64,000 nucleotides of DNA from Aegilops tauschii subsp. strangulata (lineage: Eukaryota > Streptophyta > Magnoliopsida > Poales > Poaceae): contig NC_053040.3 of NCBI RefSeq assembly GCF_002575655.3, positions 150,227,148-150,291,147 on the forward strand. The letters run 5' to 3'. Under the pieces are notes generated by a model, which saw nothing but the letters and a program-made list of their open reading frames with translations, had not been told where the DNA came from and did no database searches. This document shows, one piece after another, positions 45,458-56,600 of this stretch. Position numbers and translations under genes: made by a program. How positions within the stretch are numbered: the stretch's first letter is position 1; every line of letters starts with the position of its first letter.

Positions 45458-45880
45458 GTCCGGTGGCTCAAGGTGATGACGAATGATTAGAGAACCATTC
45501 GATGTATTGTGCATGATGTGAAGTACTATGGAGGACACAAACCATCTGAACATTTTGTGCAGTTCCACTAAAATCAAGCTGAGCATCCCTGTGGATTTCG
45601 TATTTATATGCTGCCAGAAAACAAAGACACATCAGCACACACATGAATATTGGACCCAGTGTCAACCCACCAATTGGTGGACTAACAAACTGAAAGTACG
45701 GTAAACAGATTACCATACCCAGATGTCCCATCATTGTTGCTTAGAGTGACATTGACAGACTTGGAGTCCTGTCCTGGCTTCTTGGTACTTGTTTGGGCAC
45801 TTGTTTGCCCAGTGTTCCGCCGAACCACAAGTAATGCAACCATCTCTCTTTTTGTCAGTCTTCTTACCCTTCTTAATGGC
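45458..45880 (-). pseudogene. Copia gag-protease fragment, copy 1
   Basis: The minus strand holds a CCHC zinc knuckle, CITCGSAEHWANKC (45797-45838), and, in a different frame further on, the Copia protease loop WWVDTGSNIHVCADVSLF (Asp-Thr-Gly at 45655-45663). A TAG lies a few codons before the loop. This is the gag-protease junction of a decayed Copia element, different from the nested Angela-type one. No LTR is seen nearby. Copy 2 follows at an offset of about 450 bp. The region 44991-45457 shows nothing recognisable. Confidence 0.65.
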
Positions 45881-45904
45881 CGACGCTGGCAGCACCATTC
45901 AAAC

Positions 45905-46262
45905 ATATAGTACGGTGGCTCAAGGTGACGATGAATGATTAGAGAACTATTCGATGTATTGTGCATGATGAAGTATTATGGAGGACACAAACCATCTGGA
46001 CATTTTGTGCAGTTCCACTAAAATCAAGCGGAGCATCCCTGTGGATATCGTATTTATATGCTGCAAGAAAACAAAGACACAACAACACACACATGATATG
46101 GGCCCCAGTGTCAACACACCAATTGGTGGACTAACAAACTGAAAGTACGGTAAACAGATTACCATACCCAGATGCCCCATCATTGTTGCTTAGAATGACA
46201 TTGACAGATTTGGAGTCCTGTCCTGGCTTCCTGTACTTGTTTGGGCACTTTTTGCCCAGTGC
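45905..46262 (-). pseudogene. Copia gag-protease fragment, copy 2
   Basis: This is a tandem copy of 45458-45813, with the protease Asp-Thr-Gly codons at 46104-46112. It is slightly shorter and stops before the zinc knuckle. Its boundary at about 46262 joins sequence unlike copy 1, so the duplication broke there. Confidence 0.6.
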
Positions 46263-46279
46263 AGTCCACGCGTTGTAGA

Positions 46280-48050
46280 GTTTCCTATGCTCTGTGCAGA
46301 CTAGTCATGTCACCAGCGTCTACTAATACTCTGTAAAGCTTCTCGATCATTCCTTGTGTAATGTAGCGCAAACAGTGACTGCTTCTTTCTGCAAAGTGGT
46401 AAGACCAACTGGACCCACTAATGCAGCAGTTTGCCTTAGACACATTGGCTCCTTTTGTGCAGTTCAACTAAAATCAAAGTCGAAATAAAACCGAGCTTTA
46501 ATTTTGATATCCCTGTAAGGAACAAAAGGTATAAGGGAAACAATTACTGAGAAATAACGGATGATGACTTGTACTCCCAGAAGAAAAACATCTACTGATC
46601 TACCTTATATTAATGGGAAACAAAGCAGGAGAGTTGCAACTTTCAATCAGTGTGATTCATTCATAGTAACTGAGACATTATCTTAACAATGCCTTGTTTC
46701 AACATGTATAAAGAACAACAAAGCAGAAAAGTATCATTCCTAAAACAATGTGACTGATTCATTTTAACAGAGAGATTATCTTAACAATACCTTGGTTAAA
46801 CATGTAGAAATAACTACAAAGCAGGATAGTACCATTTGTAAAACACTGTAACTGATATATAATAACAGAGACATTATCTGAACAATACATTTCATAATCA
46901 TGTACTCCGGCCGATCCCTAACAGAAATGGTACTCCCGCCGATCCCTAACAAGTGTTGCAGTTTTGAACTAAGATTCAGTAGTTAATTCTGAGGAAAGTC
47001 AGTACTGAAAGTCGGTACTGACCTTTCAGGACCAAGATTTGAAACAACTCGTGAGGAAGACCTGAAAGAGATCTCAACACATATATGGAAATCCGGTCTC
47101 CTTTTGTGCAGTTCCACCCAAATTAAGCGAAGCAAAATGTCGCAATAGCAACAAGTTGAATAGATATCCCTGTTTTAACAGAGGCAAAAAAGGAATCAAT
47201 TACTGGCCAGTAAAGGAGGATAAAACATGCGGCCACAAAAATGGTAATCCCACCAATCCCTAACAAGTATTGCAGTTTTGAAATAAGATTTAGTAGTTAA
47301 TTCTGAGAGTGGCATTGCTTAATTTTACTAGCGGCATTAGATTAACAAAAAGCATAAACAGTTCTAGGGGAGAGTGGGCGCAACAACAACATGGGCTTCC
47401 ATCTACTTATACAGGGGGTGATGCAGAGTTTCTTGTAACAAAGCAACAAGCATAATGTCTGGGTTGGTCCCATTTTTGTTCACTACTTAATGGGAAAAGA
47501 CAGCAGTACAATAGCTTCAATTCAACATTTATTTAAAACAGTACCAATACAAGTAGCACAGCATCTCAAAACACACTGCACGATCATGTGGATGAAGGCA
47601 AGTACCAACCTGTCATGACGCACACAAGATCACGTACGGATCTGCCAACACGAATAGGAAATCCAATCTCGTTTTGTGCAGTTACTCTGAAATCAAGTAA
47701 AGTCGCCGGTGAGACATTTAAGTTTGCTATAGCAATAAGTTGAATAGATATCCCTGATTTAACAGAGGCAAAAAAGGAAACAATTACTGCCAATAAAGGA
47801 GGATGAAACATGCGGCCACAAAAAGAAGCATCTACCTTATCTTGATGGAAAACAAAGTATAGGACAGTAGCATTTCTAAAATGGTTGCATTGATTCATAT
47901 TAACAGAGAAATTCTCTTAAAATAGTTCAGTAGTTAATTCTGAGAGTGGCATTGCTTAAAATACAATAGCTTCAATTCAACATTTATTTAAAACAGTACC
48001 AATACAAGTAGCACAACATCTCAAAACACACAGCACGATCATGTGGATGG
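46280..48050 (-). repeat. Degenerate tandem units with exon-like motif
   Basis: The minus-strand word TGGAACTGCACAAAA recurs at 46453-46467, 47102-47116 and 47672-47686 (and inside both Copia copies at 45553 and 46003), preceded by TTTTAG- or TTTCAG-like acceptors. Larger blocks are also doubled. GAGGATAAAACATGCGGCC (near 47216) matches GAGGATGAAACATGCGGCC (near 47800). The block from ATTCTGAGAGTGGCATTGC to GATCATGTGGATG occurs at 47300-47592 and again, internally deleted, at 47938-48048. This looks like repeated intron-exon units of an eroded gene. One unit gives a frame ending TAQNEIGFPIRVGRSVRDLV (47590-47690). Confidence 0.45.
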
Positions 48051-48481
48051 GACATGGGACATGCCAGCACCATGTGCGTCCACACGTATAAATGGGTGAT
48101 GCAGAGTATGTAGCCAAGCATCATATCTGCATTGGTCCCATATTTGTTCTCTTTGAAACTTTTTCCGATGTGAGGGCAGCAAATCTAGTCCTGCACAAAC
48201 TACCCGACCCCCAGTTTCTTTCCCTTTTCAACAAAGAGTTGGGTTCCTTACAAATGTGTGTACTGGGTTACCCCCCTTTTCCCTTTTCGACCAACAAAGC
48301 GGATGGATAGCTAGTCTATACTACTTTCCCTCCCTCCTTTCCTCATTGAACCACGTCCTAGATTCATGCTCCACCCCACTGCACCCTTCTTTCCTCTTTG
48401 AACCAAGACCTAGATTCGACAACAGAATCGAAAAAGATCAGCATGCAGCTAGACCAATGACGGTTTCAAAGAAACTTATAC

Positions 48482-48880
48482 CTTAGGGTCGTCGGGATGT
48501 GGCAAGGCGTGCGGCGGGAGGTCAGATCTGCTCAGACTACGTATGGCAGCAAGGAAGCAGGGGTCGGTAGCCCTCCCGCACATGCGCTGGGTGAAAGAGA
48601 AAAGCGCAGCTGGCAGTCCTCCCTCACCGAAGGCGATAGAGTGAACGCTGCACCTCCTCCCCTTCCCGGTGCGACGGGATCCGGACGCCTCCTTCGCCAG
48701 CTGTCTGTGAGGGGGGTGAGAGAGACAGAGGCCACAACACAGTCTTGTTTAGATCTGGTGAAGAGGGTGAGAGACAGTGAATATAGCAAACCCTAGCAAA
48801 GGAACGCTGAGCCTCCAGCGTGTATATATATATGTAGTGCGGCGAGAGTGTGGAGAGTGCAAACCCTAGCGAACAAGCGC
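48482..48880 (-). pseudogene. First exon of minus-strand gene, copy A
   Basis: A GC-rich block is bounded downstream by a splice donor CTAAG|GTATAAG at 48482 and upstream by CTAGGGTTTGC leader words and two TATA boxes. It resembles the start of a plant gene: Ser/Pro/Arg-rich coding with a frame that breaks after about 85 codons. The body GGAGGTGCAGC...GGTGA.GGAGGA aligns to a second copy at 50658-50950. The protein is unrecognised, and frame differences between copies suggest neither is intact. Downstream exons would be the motif-bearing units at 46-48 kb. Confidence 0.4.
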
Positions 48881-48910
48881 TGAGGCTCCAACTTATATAT
48901 ATACTGTAGT
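48821..48910 (-). promoter_or_regulatory. Duplicated TATA boxes upstream of first exon
   Basis: Two AT runs, 48821-48834 and 48893-48903, each precede (on the minus strand) a GGAGGCTCAGCG-like word and CTAGGGTTTGC. The units GCAAACCCTAGC start at 48786 and 48859, a 73-bp tandem duplication. Confidence 0.5.
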
Positions 48911-48935
48911 ACGGACTGAGCTCCGGTGCCTTAAC

Positions 48936-49013
48936 TGCACCTGCTTTTGGCTGTATGACAGGTGGGCCAGCCACATTTTGGGCCCACCTGTCATAAACCC
49001 AAAGGCAGGTGCA
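48936..49013. repeat. 78-bp foldback element
   Basis: TGCACCTGCTTTTGG...ATGACAGGTGGGCC is followed after an 11-13-bp loop by its inverse GGGCCCACCTGTCAT...CCAAAGGCAGGTGCA. The arms are about 33 bp with few mismatches. It sits just upstream of the duplicated TATA boxes. Confidence 0.8.
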
Positions 49014-49165
49014 CTAAAGTCAATGAAGCTGCGTTCATATAGTACTTGTGTATACGACTAATATATAGTGGAGTGGTTTTCTTATTCTCTCCATAACAAT
49101 CGTTTTAAATTGTGTAAGTACGAAACGAAACTCTTTATTTAACGTACCAGTGAAGAAACCAACTA

Positions 49166-49326
49166 CTCCCTCTGTTTCTAAATATTTGTCTTTCTAGAGA
49201 TTTCAACAAATGACTACATACGGAGCAAAATGAGTGAATCTACACTGTAAAAAATGTCTATATACATCCGTATGTGGTAGTCCATTGCAAACCACTTGAA
49301 AGACAAATATTTAGGAACGGAGGGAG
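49166..49326. mobile_element. Stowaway MITE (Thalos-like)
   Basis: 161 bp with terminal inverted repeats CTCCCTCTGTTTCTAAATA / TATTTAGGAACGGAGGGAG and TA on both sides (49164-49165, 49327-49328). The length and ends match Tc1/Mariner Stowaway MITEs abundant in Triticeae. The family name is from memory. Confidence 0.95.
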
Positions 49327-49328
49327 TA

Positions 49329-50130
49329 CTTCTGATGAACTAACGATCCACGCGTCCTGGTCGCACTTCCTGTCCTTCAGGTGCGGTACACTACCCTCCC
49401 TTAAGTGAACAACCACACATGCGCCAAATTATCAGAAACGTGTGAGAGTGTGTACAAATAAAGAATTTTAATTTCAATTATCGGAAAGGTTTGAGAGTAT
49501 GTACGGTTTACCCTCTCTAATAATTATGGTTTGTTGTGTTCGGCCTAAACTTGGTCAAACTTTACAAAGTTTGACGTCAGTCAAATCTAATATGTGGAGT
49601 AAATAAAAATGGAGGGCTACTACGTCCATACGGGTTTTTAGTCCACACCATTTTTTAATCAAAGTTAATAGCTGGACAAAGAAAATTGCAGGGGAGCTGG
49701 AGACAAAGTTGTGAGAAGGCTTAGAAATCAATACAAAACTTATGCTCTTAGTATCAACGTCGATCCTTCTTCGAGGAAACATTTGGTTCATAACCAATTG
49801 TGTGATAAAATTGCACCAACGTGAAAGACGACTGCGTCTCCAGCGCAACCAAGGTGAACTGATGAAGGATATCATCTTTGTGGGTAACAAGCAAAAGGCA
49901 CTGATGGAAGACAACTTGTTTTTCATTGAAAATCGATCAGCTTCACCAGCCGACGCAACCATGAGGCGCAACCATGAGCATCGATAGGTCATCGTGGTGA
50001 TGCATCATCCATTTGGCATCAAGTTTGGGTGAGGCACCTATGAAGTTCGACAAATCCTCACTGTGGTCTATTTCTTCTCAGTAGTCAAGCTCGAGGAAGG
50101 AAGAACCACGTGGCAGAGGACAGTGAGGCG
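49329..50130. other. No gene identified
   Basis: AT-rich sequence with short unconserved frames (one of 145 codons at 49555-49992 on the minus strand, no recognisable domain). A small direct repeat around GTTTGAGAGTATGTAC (49444 and 49489) is present. Confidence 0.4.
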
Positions 50131-50150
50131 GAACAACAATGGCCATCCAA

Positions 50151-50950
50151 TTTTGTGGAGTTCCACTAAAATTGAGGAAGACATGCCCGGGTATGGAGAT
50201 ACGCATCGCTATTTCCAAAAATATAAAAAAGGGATATAGTGTTGTTACTTTGTTTTACAAGATTAACAACGACATCTCAATTGTCAATAAGAATTATGAA
50301 AAGTACACCAACAAACAGAAGCATCATGATTATCTTGATGGGAACTAAACCAGGATACCCGAGAAAAAAAAGCATTTCTTCATTTAACCAGTGATAGTAT
50401 TAGATTAGCAGCAGCAATAGGAGCATATGGACAATGACCGCACAACCACCATGTACGTTTTGTCGAAACAAAATGTATACCTCCACCGAGGCATAAATCA
50501 GGACAACTTTTTGAGTGGCATTTCCTCTATAATAGTAGGTGATGTTGGACTTGCCGACGAACCCTAGCTACTATACATGGGGAGCTGGGGAGTAGTCGCA
50601 TAGAAGAAAACCCGCATGCAACGACCTGGGGAGCTGCACCAGTACAACAAGTTATACCTCAGGTGGGCGAGATGTCGCTTAGGCGGGCGGGCGGGATCTG
50701 CCCACACGACGGCAGTGAACAAGGGCGCGGAGGACCTTCGTCCGCGCCAGTGCCGGCTCCGAGAGGACGGTGCGCATCGACTTCCTCCATCACCGACGGC
50801 GACAACTTCAATGCTGCACCTCCTCACCTCCCGCAGCGGACGGGATTCGGCCGGATCTGTGACCACCGGTGGGGAGAGAGATAGTGTGGACACTATCATC
50901 TTGTTTTGATATGGAGAGGGTGAGAGAGCAAGATGCGAGAAAGTCTATCA
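50151..50950 (-). pseudogene. Minus-strand gene start, copy B
   Basis: The first-exon block 50658-50950 ends with donor CCTGAG|GTATAAC and aligns with copy A at 48482-48880, including the GGAGGTGCAGC stretch. The frame from 50899 reads MIVSTLSLSPPVVTDPAESR and then RRCSIEVVAVGDGGSRCAP. An exon-like word TGGAACTCCACAAAA lies downstream at 50151-50165, as in the units at 46-48 kb. It is a partial tandem duplicate of the same unrecognised gene, about 2.2 kb away. I see nothing supportable at 50951-52050 beyond short low-complexity runs. Confidence 0.4.
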
Positions 50951-52343
50951 AACAAGAGGCTATAATGGAGTAAAACAATCTCTCCATAGCAGTGGTTTTA
51001 AATAGAATACGCGCGTTCCCGGAAAAAAGAAACGAAAAATGGCGGACAATTTTTTAACGTACCAAGAAAGAGAACTCGATCAAAAACACGCCCCCGCTTA
51101 CAGGTCGCGAGAGTCGTCGCGCACACACACATAGACATAGACATGCATATCCGTGTTTACGTAAAATTCCATTTCCATCTCCATCTCCAATCATACTTGT
51201 CCAACTGGCACATTATTTACGTTGTTAATTATATACGCGGCAATATTAACGTACAACATCTCTTGTTTGCGGGCGTCCGGACCGCTGCCACGGCCGCTCC
51301 TGACCAACCCGAACCCTCTTCATCACCCGTGCGTGCTTCCCGCCTGAAACAGTCAGTGCCGCATTCATGCCCGACGAGAGCGGACGTGAGCTCTCACTGG
51401 CGCCGGCATTGAAGCGGCGCGCCGGCAGAGAGAGCGTCGCCCGCGCCGCTTCCTGGTGCACGCGACTGCTCCGCGTTCAAAGGTCGCAATAGCAAGCCAC
51501 AACATGCATGTAAAAAGTTCTTGGGAGTCCGTGCTATAGCTACCTATCCTCCCCAACTCGTCAATCTCTTCCAGTAGTACTAGTACTCCATGGCGTGATC
51601 CATCGACAAGCAGGCGGGGAAGTTATCGTATACTCGGTTTGCGGTGAGTGGCATGCCGAGCGACCGTGTGGGGTCGAGCCATGGAGGAGGGTGAGACACG
51701 AACGCGACTGACGTGATTTAAACGTTGGTTTTGCTCGATTGCACGATCCAACGAAACGAAACGTTGGTTTCTCTTCGTTTCCATTTTTTCTCCGGAGAAA
51801 CGGAAACATTCCACTCCATTTTCATTCCTACTCCAAGGTTGCCCCGTTACAACATTCCATAAAATACAAAGGAAAACTAACATGCATGCTGATGCATCTC
51901 AATGATTCATAGATCATAGCCAATATTTACTTCACAACTAAAGACAAAGTTGTGAGAGCGTGTACGAAAGAAAAACTACTGATGGGGTCACTACGACTCA
52001 TCAGTGAATAGTTTTATTTTTTTCGTTTTGTTTTTGGTTGAGGGAAGTGCGAATTGATTTGGTACGTACAAGTACAATATTACACGTTAGGCTTGTCCCT
52101 AAAATTCAACCCGCGTCTTGTTATATCCCGAAAATTCAGATATCGTGCTCCCAAAACTGGCGCCTTCACAACCCGCGCCTTGCTATCTCGAAATTACAAC
52201 GCGCATGAAAACTCCCTCCAGCTGCCAAATTCCGACACGTGAAATCCCCCTTCTAACCCTGAGCTGAAAGGGCCACTAGTTCAAATCGGTGCGGGGTACT
52301 TTTGTAACACACCCTACATTTTGGACAAGCGCGTCCCTAAGTC

Positions 52344-52760
52344 ATGGTTCACTCCCTCCCATCGCCTCCTTTTTGCCATTCGAAATCCCATGCCGCCATA
52401 ACCTCTCCGCTCCAGCCGCGAAACCCCACCCTCCTCCGTCCGCCACCTCACTGCTGCCCAGCCGGAGCCTCTTCCCCGTCGACGTCTTCCACCGCAACAG
52501 CTGGACGTCCCTCGTCCACCTCCCCGGATGAGGATCCGTCGTCCATCTCGTCGTCCCGCCGGTTCAGCCGCCCCGTCCTCCACCTCCAAGGAGCTGCTCC
52601 GACGATCGCCTCATCTATTGCGGCTGCTCCATCCCCACAGCGCCGCCTTAACCTGCTCCACGGGAACCGCAACATCCTCACCGACTCCTCGGACGAAGCC
52701 GAGGCCTACTCGGCGCCACCAAAGAGGTTGTACACTCATCGCATCGCACCTTCTCCTTAG
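52344..52760 (+). CDS. Ser/Pro-rich exon of plus-strand gene, copy 1
   Basis: The 138-codon frame MVHSLPSPPFCHS is rich in Ser, Pro and Ala and carries LQGAAPTIASSI ... DSSDEAEAYSAPPKRLYTHRI. The same pattern (LTGAAPT..SI, DAEV..A.KRLYT..I) recurs at 53690-53890, so an exon with its flank is duplicated. It may be a 5' exon of the gene at 55.6-58.8 kb. It has no recognised domain and looks disordered. The similar composition at 60387 in the downstream gene supports a shared exon type. Splice ends are uncertain. Confidence 0.35.
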   Translation: MVHSLPSPPFCHSKSHAAITSPLQPRNPTLLRPPPHCCPAGASSPSTSSTATAGRPSSTSPDEDPSSISSSRRFSRPVLHLQGAAPTIASSIAAAPSPQRRLNLLHGNRNILTDSSDEAEAYSAPPKRLYTHRIAPSP

Positions 52761-52919
52761 CTCGACCTCCCGGCGCTGACGGTGCTCCATCCCGCACCCC
52801 CATGGAGCGGCTACCTTGAAGCCGGTGCCGCGGGCGACATCTCCATGGCGGCTCTCCCCCAGTACGAGGCCCCTTCGGCAGCGGCGTCCATACCAGCCGG
52901 ATCTACTGCTGCTGCTCTG

Positions 52920-53135
52920 CTATCGCTCGCTCGCTCGCGCTGCTACTGCTGCTCCGGCTCTCGCTCGATCGCTCGCTCGCCCAGCTGCTGCTGCTCCGGC
53001 TCTCGCTCGCTCGCTCGCCCTGCTGCTGCTCCGGCTCTTGCTCGATCGCTCGCTCGCCCAGCTACTTCTGCTCCGGCTCTCGCTCGCTCGCGCTGCTGCT
53101 GCTGCTCTCCCCCTCGCTCGTGCTGCTGCTCTACT
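52920..53135. repeat. 35-42 bp minisatellite (CTCGCTCG/CTGCTG)
   Basis: CTGCTCCGGCTCTCGCTCG recurs, with CCGGCTC at 52954, 52996, 53031 and 53073. In one frame it encodes Ala/Leu/Ser/Arg repeats, which is composition and not a gene. The GC-rich stretch continues to about 53420. Confidence 0.8.
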
Positions 53136-53576
53136 CCGATTTAGCTACACTTCAGTCGACTGAATCGACTTTTGGGTCAGTCGATTTTCAGGGGGTGGGG
53201 GGCTTGCCAGAGTTAAGGAAGAACCACCCGCAGTAGGGACGGGGGCTCGCCGGAGAGGTACCCCACTATCTATCTTAGGGTTCAGGGTGGGGGGCGGGGG
53301 GCCTATAGGGCTGGCCGGGGCGGCGGCGGACCGGCGGTGGGGAGTTGTTTCGAGGCGACGAGGCGGCGCTGGGGCCGGCGGTTTGGCTGGTGGTGGCTGG
53401 CGGCTCGGGGGGTGCAGCTTGAAGATGAACTGCAGGCCCTCCCTAAACTATATGTCAAGTGCCTCTCTGCTACCATTGTGTTCAGTTTCGACAGTAACAT
53501 TCAGATTCCACAGTAAATTTCAGTTTCGACAGTTAAGTTCAGAGTCAACAGTTTTTACCTCATCTGTTGTAGTCAG

Positions 53577-53893
53577 GTGGTTTTTGGTGATGTAAATTTT
53601 ACATCTATTTTACATCATCTATTGGAGATGCTATTAGAATCCCACTTGAGATTGACGATGTCTGCCTTGTGCTGCTTCAGCCTTGACGTCTTACGGCTCA
53701 CCGGGGCTGCTCCAACGACAGAACGATCCATCATAACAGAGCAGTGCCCTGAACGCCGTCTACAGATTCCTCAGATCTTCCTCCACACCTCCGACAGCCA
53801 CCTCCTCAACTGCTTCAGCGACCAACCCAATGATGCTGAGGTCGACACGGCTACGGCAAAGAGGTTGTACACTTGTTGCATCACTTATTACTA
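53577..53893 (+). pseudogene. Exon of plus-strand gene, copy 2, cut by small CACTA
   Basis: The segment LTGAAPTTERSI ... PERRLQIPQIF ... NDAEVDTATAKRLYTCCI parallels the exon at 52344-52760 with moderate identity. The frame then runs into the small CACTA element at 53894, so the last residues of the apparent frame are transposon sequence. Confidence 0.35.
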
Positions 53894-55145
53894 CACTACT
53901 AGGAAAAGGCTAATTAGTGTCCCATTACTATGCCTATCTGGTGCGCCATTACTATCTGACTTAGTAATTGTGCACCACATAGAAGTGCGCCATTACTAAC
54001 AAATTTTTTTCAAATTTTTTTTTAGAATTTTTTTTGTTTTTTTCTTAATCTCGGGTCACTATGGCTTATCTCACGTCAATATGCTTAATCTCAAGTCAAA
54101 TCGCACTCCGTGGTCAAACTTCCCGGAAGGTCACCCATCCTCACACTACTCCAGCCCGAGCACATTTAACTTCGCAGTTCTATCCAACCCCAGTACCAGC
54201 TCACTTCACAGGCACTTGTTGATATATCTATCATATCAATCCTATTAAACCTTCTTGATGTCTAGGACTTTGTTCATGTTCATGAGTGTGATGAAATTTT
54301 GAAAAAATATTTCAAACTTCCCGCTCATATTACGTATCATATTTTGAAAAAAAATTCCAATTTTTTTTTGAAACCAATTTTTTTTCTGTTACTAGTGGCG
54401 CACCTAGCAAATGGTGCGCCACTAGTAAGTTTGATTTTTTTTCATTTCCCCCCTCTAGATCTTAAAAGCCCCGTATCTTTCGTTCTGTTAGGTTTTTGGG
54501 GATTTTGAAGATGTTGAACAGCATTCCCTAAATTCAATTCGTATGTAACTTTTCGAGTAGATGATTTTTCATATAAAAAACTTTTTAATCCGAGTTCGTA
54601 TGCAAAAGTTATGCCCATTTTACTAAATTCCAGAGAGATTTTGCAAATAAAGTCGAAATTCATATTTGTAAATTTTCCCAACAACTAGACCACATATCAC
54701 ATGGGAAACTTGTTCTTTTATTTTTTTTGACATTTCCATCATTTTCTTTTATTTTTTTAAAAACTGGAAAGGCGGTCCACGGGGGGGGGGGGGGGGGGTA
54801 CATTTAGCACCAGGGTTACTAATGGCGCACTGTCCACTGGTGCGCCACTACCAACAAAATTTTTTCATTTTTTTTTCAAAACTACTAATGGCGCACGGTG
54901 GGTGTGGTGCCCCATTAATATGTCAACTAGTAATGGCGCACTATCCCCTGGTGCGCCACTGCAAACAATTTTTTTTATTTTTTTTCAAAACTACTAATGG
55001 CGCACCACACACCAGGTGCGCCATTAGTAATATGTCAATAATGGCGCATCTGTATCTGGTGCGCCACTGCTATATAGCAGTGGCGCACCACATACATGGT
55101 GCGCCATTAATGTCCATATCAGCTATAGCCCTTTTCCTAGTAGTG
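53894..55145. mobile_element. Small non-autonomous CACTA element
   Basis: 1,252 bp with inverted ends CACTACTAGGAAAAGG / CCTTTTCCTAGTAGTG. Flanking triplets are CTA (left) and TTA (right), an imperfect target duplication. Both arms are filled with palindromic units of the type TGGCGCAC...GGTGCGCCA (for example 54399-54425, 54830-54850, 54933-54956, 54997-55024, 55080-55109). The centre is AT-rich and non-coding. A run of 18 G lies at 54781-54798. It differs in end sequence from the large CACTA that contains it. Confidence 0.85.
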
Positions 55146-55859
55146 TTATACATTCATGTCAATCCATTAGGGCTATTTTGGTTCGACGGAAAAACATAGC
55201 AATAGGGAATTTTCCAATGGCACTCTACTATTCAATTATTCATGCATTTTGTTGAATGGAATGAAGCAAAACATCAACCTGGACCTACTTTTCAAAATCC
55301 TATGCATGAAAACAAGACCAAGTGCATTAGTGGCAAAATAACATTCTAACTGTACACGCTTTCATATGGTTTCACTTTATTTTGGCCATGTTTCTTTGCA
55401 TTCCTCTGCTCTTCCAATTCCTGTAAACCAAATAGTAAAGCAATCATCATTTGTCTTTTTATGAAATTAAAGCAATCATCAGCCTGCTATCATTATTTTT
55501 GGATCCATCCACTGGTTGTTACCATCACTCTAAATTTCTGCATGCTCTCCTTACATAATCTCACCATATTTTTTTGTATGCATGTCAGATATTGTACACA
55601 GTCATGCTGAACATGTAGAGAAAAAGAGAAGAGTTTTGCACGGCAATACAATGTCATGCAGACATCGCTCCATGGTGGGTTCAATGGCAAACCCTCCCCA
55701 CCCCTCTCCATATTGTAATCCAGAGGAAGATATCTGTTCTGAGGCGGATTCAGACGCTGCTGACCACTCCTATTTACGCCCAAGGTGTTTGCTCTACCTT
55801 GGCATGATGATGTTAGTCATATCATGCATATGTTGCCTTGCAGTGCCTACTTTTGACAT

Positions 55860-56600
55860 CATATATGTCATCTGCTTAGTTTAGACATGTTCTGTAATGC
55901 CACCTGTTTAGTTTCTATATCATATATGGGAATTGTGCAGTTCATGTCTTTTAGCCAGCCATAATATACGTGAAATGTGCAATGCCATCCTGTTTAACCC
56001 GGCATCATATATTTGAATGATATCTTGCCCATCCTTTTCTTCATTACATTTCCATTTGTCGAGAAAGTTTGTACATTAAACTACTCTTGCTGTGAATCAG
56101 CCATTTGGGTGGGAGATTGAAAAATCCGGAGTGAAAACAAGGCCTTCAGCGCAGACAGTGCTACCTGTCGAAGCAGATCTCTTGTTTGGTCTCGATAGCT
56201 TCTCAGAGATGGATTCAGAGACAGATGACCAGTCCTATTCCCCCACCGAGGTGTATGCTCTAACTTGGCACGGTTATACTGCTCATATCATGCATATGGT
56301 GTCTTGCATTGCATAGATTAGACATCATATACACAATATTCAACACCATGTTCTTAGTTCAGACATCATATCTAATGCCCTCTGTTTAGCATATAAATCA
56401 CATATGTGAATTAAATGATGCGATCCTGATTACTTAGATAACATGTAGGTGAATTATATCATGTGATCCTGTTTAGTTATTCATCATATCTTTTGAATTA
56501 TGTTATGATATGCTATCCAGTTTAGATAGACATCATATATGTGAAATTATGTCATGCTATCCGTTTTAGTTAAACAATATACATGTCAACTATTTCATGC
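55860..56600 (+). repeat. Intronic degenerate minisatellite
   Basis: Words like CATATATGTGAATTATGTC, ATGCTATCC and TGTTTAG recur at about 50-70 bp through both introns around exon 56101-56250. The intron starts after both flanking exons are alike (GTGT.TGCTCTA.CTTGGCA), which shows that exon and intron were duplicated together. Confidence 0.55.

Noticed and set aside
49555..49992. 145-codon minus-strand gene
   Set aside because: No domain, no splice or promoter signals, ordinary AT-rich sequence; probably a chance frame.
51143..51883. Several 60-90 codon frames on both strands
   Set aside because: No recognisable protein and no conservation evidence; overlapping frames on both strands suggest GC-rich chance opening.
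54299..54684. Frames within the small CACTA centre
   Set aside because: AT-rich non-coding interior of a non-autonomous element; Phe/Lys-rich translations only.
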